Source: Thermoplasmata archaeon (lineage in GTDB: Archaea; Thermoplasmatota; Thermoplasmata; Thermoplasmatales; Thermoplasmataceae). Taken from it: a stretch of 6,142 nucleotides of DNA. The position numbers and the translations under genes were made by a program. Position 1 is the first letter of the stretch; every line of letters starts with the position of its first letter. The notes below the pieces were generated by a model. The model was not told the DNA's origin and did not search any database. It was given only the letters and a program-made list of their open reading frames with translations. Shown in pieces: positions 4,806 through 6,142 of the stretch. The stretch is from contig JAJYVJ010000103.1 of NCBI GenBank assembly GCA_021792045.1, forward strand, positions 1-6,142. The letters run 5' to 3'.

Positions 4806-6142
4806 ATGAAAATTTCCTCTGTTGCCGGTGAGTCGTTTGGAGATATACTCAAGAAGAATGGCGTAAAAGGCGCCATAGCAGTTCTTGTAAATGGAACTGC
4901 TAAGGATTTAACTGCAGTCGCTTCCGGAGAAGAAACAATAGAACCTATATTCCTCGAATCTCAGGAGGGCCTCAAAATACTGAGGCATTCCGCTGCCCAT
5001 CTTCTTGCGCAGGCAGTTATGGAGCTCTATCCAGAAGCTAAGCTGAATGCAGGACCCGCAACAGATGATGGCTTTTATTATGACATAGAGATGCCAGCTC
5101 CGACAGAAGAGGATCTTGCAAGGATAGAGGGGAGGATGCACAAGCTCTCTGAAGCAGATTATCCCATAATCAGAAAGGAGATGTCAAGGGAAGAGTTGAT
5201 CCGCCGTTTTTCAGGAAACCGCTTTAAGATAGACAAGGTGATTGCAAATGTTCCGGAAGGTTCTAAGTCGACAGTTTATGTCCAGGGTAATTTTGGAGAT
5301 TTCTGTCTGGGCCCGCATGTTCCTTCCACTGGATACATAAAGTACTTCAAGCTCCTGAACGTTGCTAGCACCAATTATAAGGGTGATGAAAAGGAGACCA
5401 GGCTCGTAAGGATATACGGCACAGTTTTTTCGAATGAGAAGGATCTGAAGGGATTTCTTCAGAACAGGGAAGAAGCTGCGAAGAGAGATCACAGGAAAAT
5501 TGGCAGAGAGATGGACCTTTTCATGTTCGACACGGATGTTGCACCTGGTTTTCCATTCTATACTCCGAACGGAGTTATAGTGAGAAACGAGCTCATGACT
5601 TTCATGAAAGGTCTCAATTCAGAATTCGGTTGGGAGGAGGTTGCCACTCCGCATGTGTATAAGGATATACTCTGGAAGAGATCTGGGCATTATGCCAAAT
5701 ACAGACCGAACATGTTCTTATTCACGCTTGATGACGGCGATTCGTACGGCATCAAACCCATGAACTGTCCTGGGCACATAATAATATTCCAGAGGAGTCC
5801 AAAGAGTTACAGGGAAATGCCAGTGAGATACAGCGAACAGGCCACGGTTTACAGATATGAAAAATCTGGAGAAGTTGGTGGACTCACGCGGCCGAGGATG
5901 TTTACGCAGGACGACGGACATGCTTTTCTGAGACTTGACCAGGTTTTGCAGGAAGTAAAGTCGATACTCCGGATGGTAAGCATAGTCTACAGCACGATAT
6001 TTGGAAAGATTGATATGAACTACGATCTGAGCATCATAGACAAGGAGAAACCTGATGATTTCCTGATATCGTACATATGTTCTTCATGCGGAACAAAAAT
6101 AGAGGCCAGAAAAGCTTCACTTTCCGACGAGCTCTCATGCCC
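4806..6142 (+). CDS. thrS: Threonyl-tRNA synthetase, bacterial-type architecture, 3' end beyond the window
   Basis: The class II enzyme charges tRNA-Thr with threonine. The first 445 codons are present and the frame is open at the window edge. Domains in order: a short TGS-like region (about 1-55); the bacterial/eukaryotic-type N2 editing domain (about 56-225) with HSAAH (61-65) and CLGPH (167-171), the HxxxH and CxxxH metal-site pair that removes mischarged serine; then the catalytic core with motif 1 near TPHVYKDILWKRSGHY (281-296), NCPGH (320-324) and motif 2 near RYEKSGEVGGLTRPR (350-364). Cys321 and His372 (TQDDGH), 51 residues apart, match the first two ligands of the catalytic zinc of E. 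coli ThrRS (Cys334, His385). The third ligand and the anticodon domain lie beyond the window. At 425-446, CSSC and, 16 residues later, CP look like half of a zinc ribbon, where other ThrRSs continue with the RPEKxIG-type segment. The ATG at 4806 is chosen because an upstream ATG at 4789 closes after six codons. Confidence 0.96.
   Translation, partial: MKISSVAGESFGDILKKNGVKGAIAVLVNGTAKDLTAVASGEETIEPIFLESQEGLKILRHSAAHLLAQAVMELYPEAKLNAGPATDDGFYYDIEMPAPTEEDLARIEGRMHKLSEADYPIIRKEMSREELIRRFSGNRFKIDKVIANVPEGSKSTVYVQGNFGDFCLGPHVPSTGYIKYFKLLNVASTNYKGDEKETRLVRIYGTVFSNEKDLKGFLQNREEAAKRDHRKIGREMDLFMFDTDVAPGFPFYTPNGVIVRNELMTFMKGLNSEFGWEEVATPHVYKDILWKRSGHYAKYRPNMFLFTLDDGDSYGIKPMNCPGHIIIFQRSPKSYREMPVRYSEQATVYRYEKSGEVGGLTRPRMFTQDDGHAFLRLDQVLQEVKSILRMVSIVYSTIFGKIDMNYDLSIIDKEKPDDFLISYICSSCGTKIEARKASLSDELSC

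Noticed and set aside
4370..5492. ORFs of 77-93 codons on either strand inside hutH and thrS
   Set aside because: They overlap conserved catalytic or editing-domain coding sequence in other frames and have no independent support.
1..6142. Search for CRISPR repeats, insertion-sequence ends, toxin-antitoxin pairs and tandem repeats
   Set aside because: No regularly spaced repeats, terminal inverted repeats or transposase or integrase fragments were seen on either strand.

Overview
The window comes from an archaeon, most likely a member of the Thermoplasmatales or close relatives. The signs are archaeal-style AT-rich TATA boxes about 25 bases before several start codons (a leaderless hutH is the clearest), oligo-T stretches instead of hairpin terminators, a tRNA gene with no encoded CCA, frequent AGA/AGG/ATA codons, and an overall gene mix that fits this group. 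The lineage is an inference from gene content. No marker gene in the window fixes it.

Layout, left to right: (1) a three-helix membrane protein with a beta-rich external C-terminal domain (108-788, +); (2) a tRNA-Gly(TCC) gene (860-934, +) followed by an oligo-T terminator; (3) convergent to these, a CcrM/HinfI-type adenine-N6 DNA methyltransferase (983-2083, -) with no restriction partner in view; (4) a divergent promoter region of about 150 bases holding a doubtful 28-codon ORF; (5) an AhpD-like CxxC protein (2241-2576, +) and a DUF302 protein (2632-3009, +), each probably with its own promoter; (6) a 200-base gap that carries the hutH promoter and an unexplained minus-strand open frame; (7) histidine ammonia-lyase hutH (3210-4718, +); (8) threonyl-tRNA synthetase thrS (from 4806, +), cut off by the window end.

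The genes do not form one pathway. They look like ordinary single-gene transcription units: histidine catabolism (hutH), translation (tRNA-Gly, thrS), small redox or stress proteins (AhpD-like, DUF302), DNA modification, and an envelope protein. The two most interesting points are the apparently solitary CcrM-type methyltransferase in an archaeal setting, and a bacterial-architecture ThrRS (TGS plus HxxxH editing domain) that shows a CxxC...CP zinc-ribbon-like insert just before the window ends. I see no insertion sequence, CRISPR array, phage gene or obvious defence cluster.
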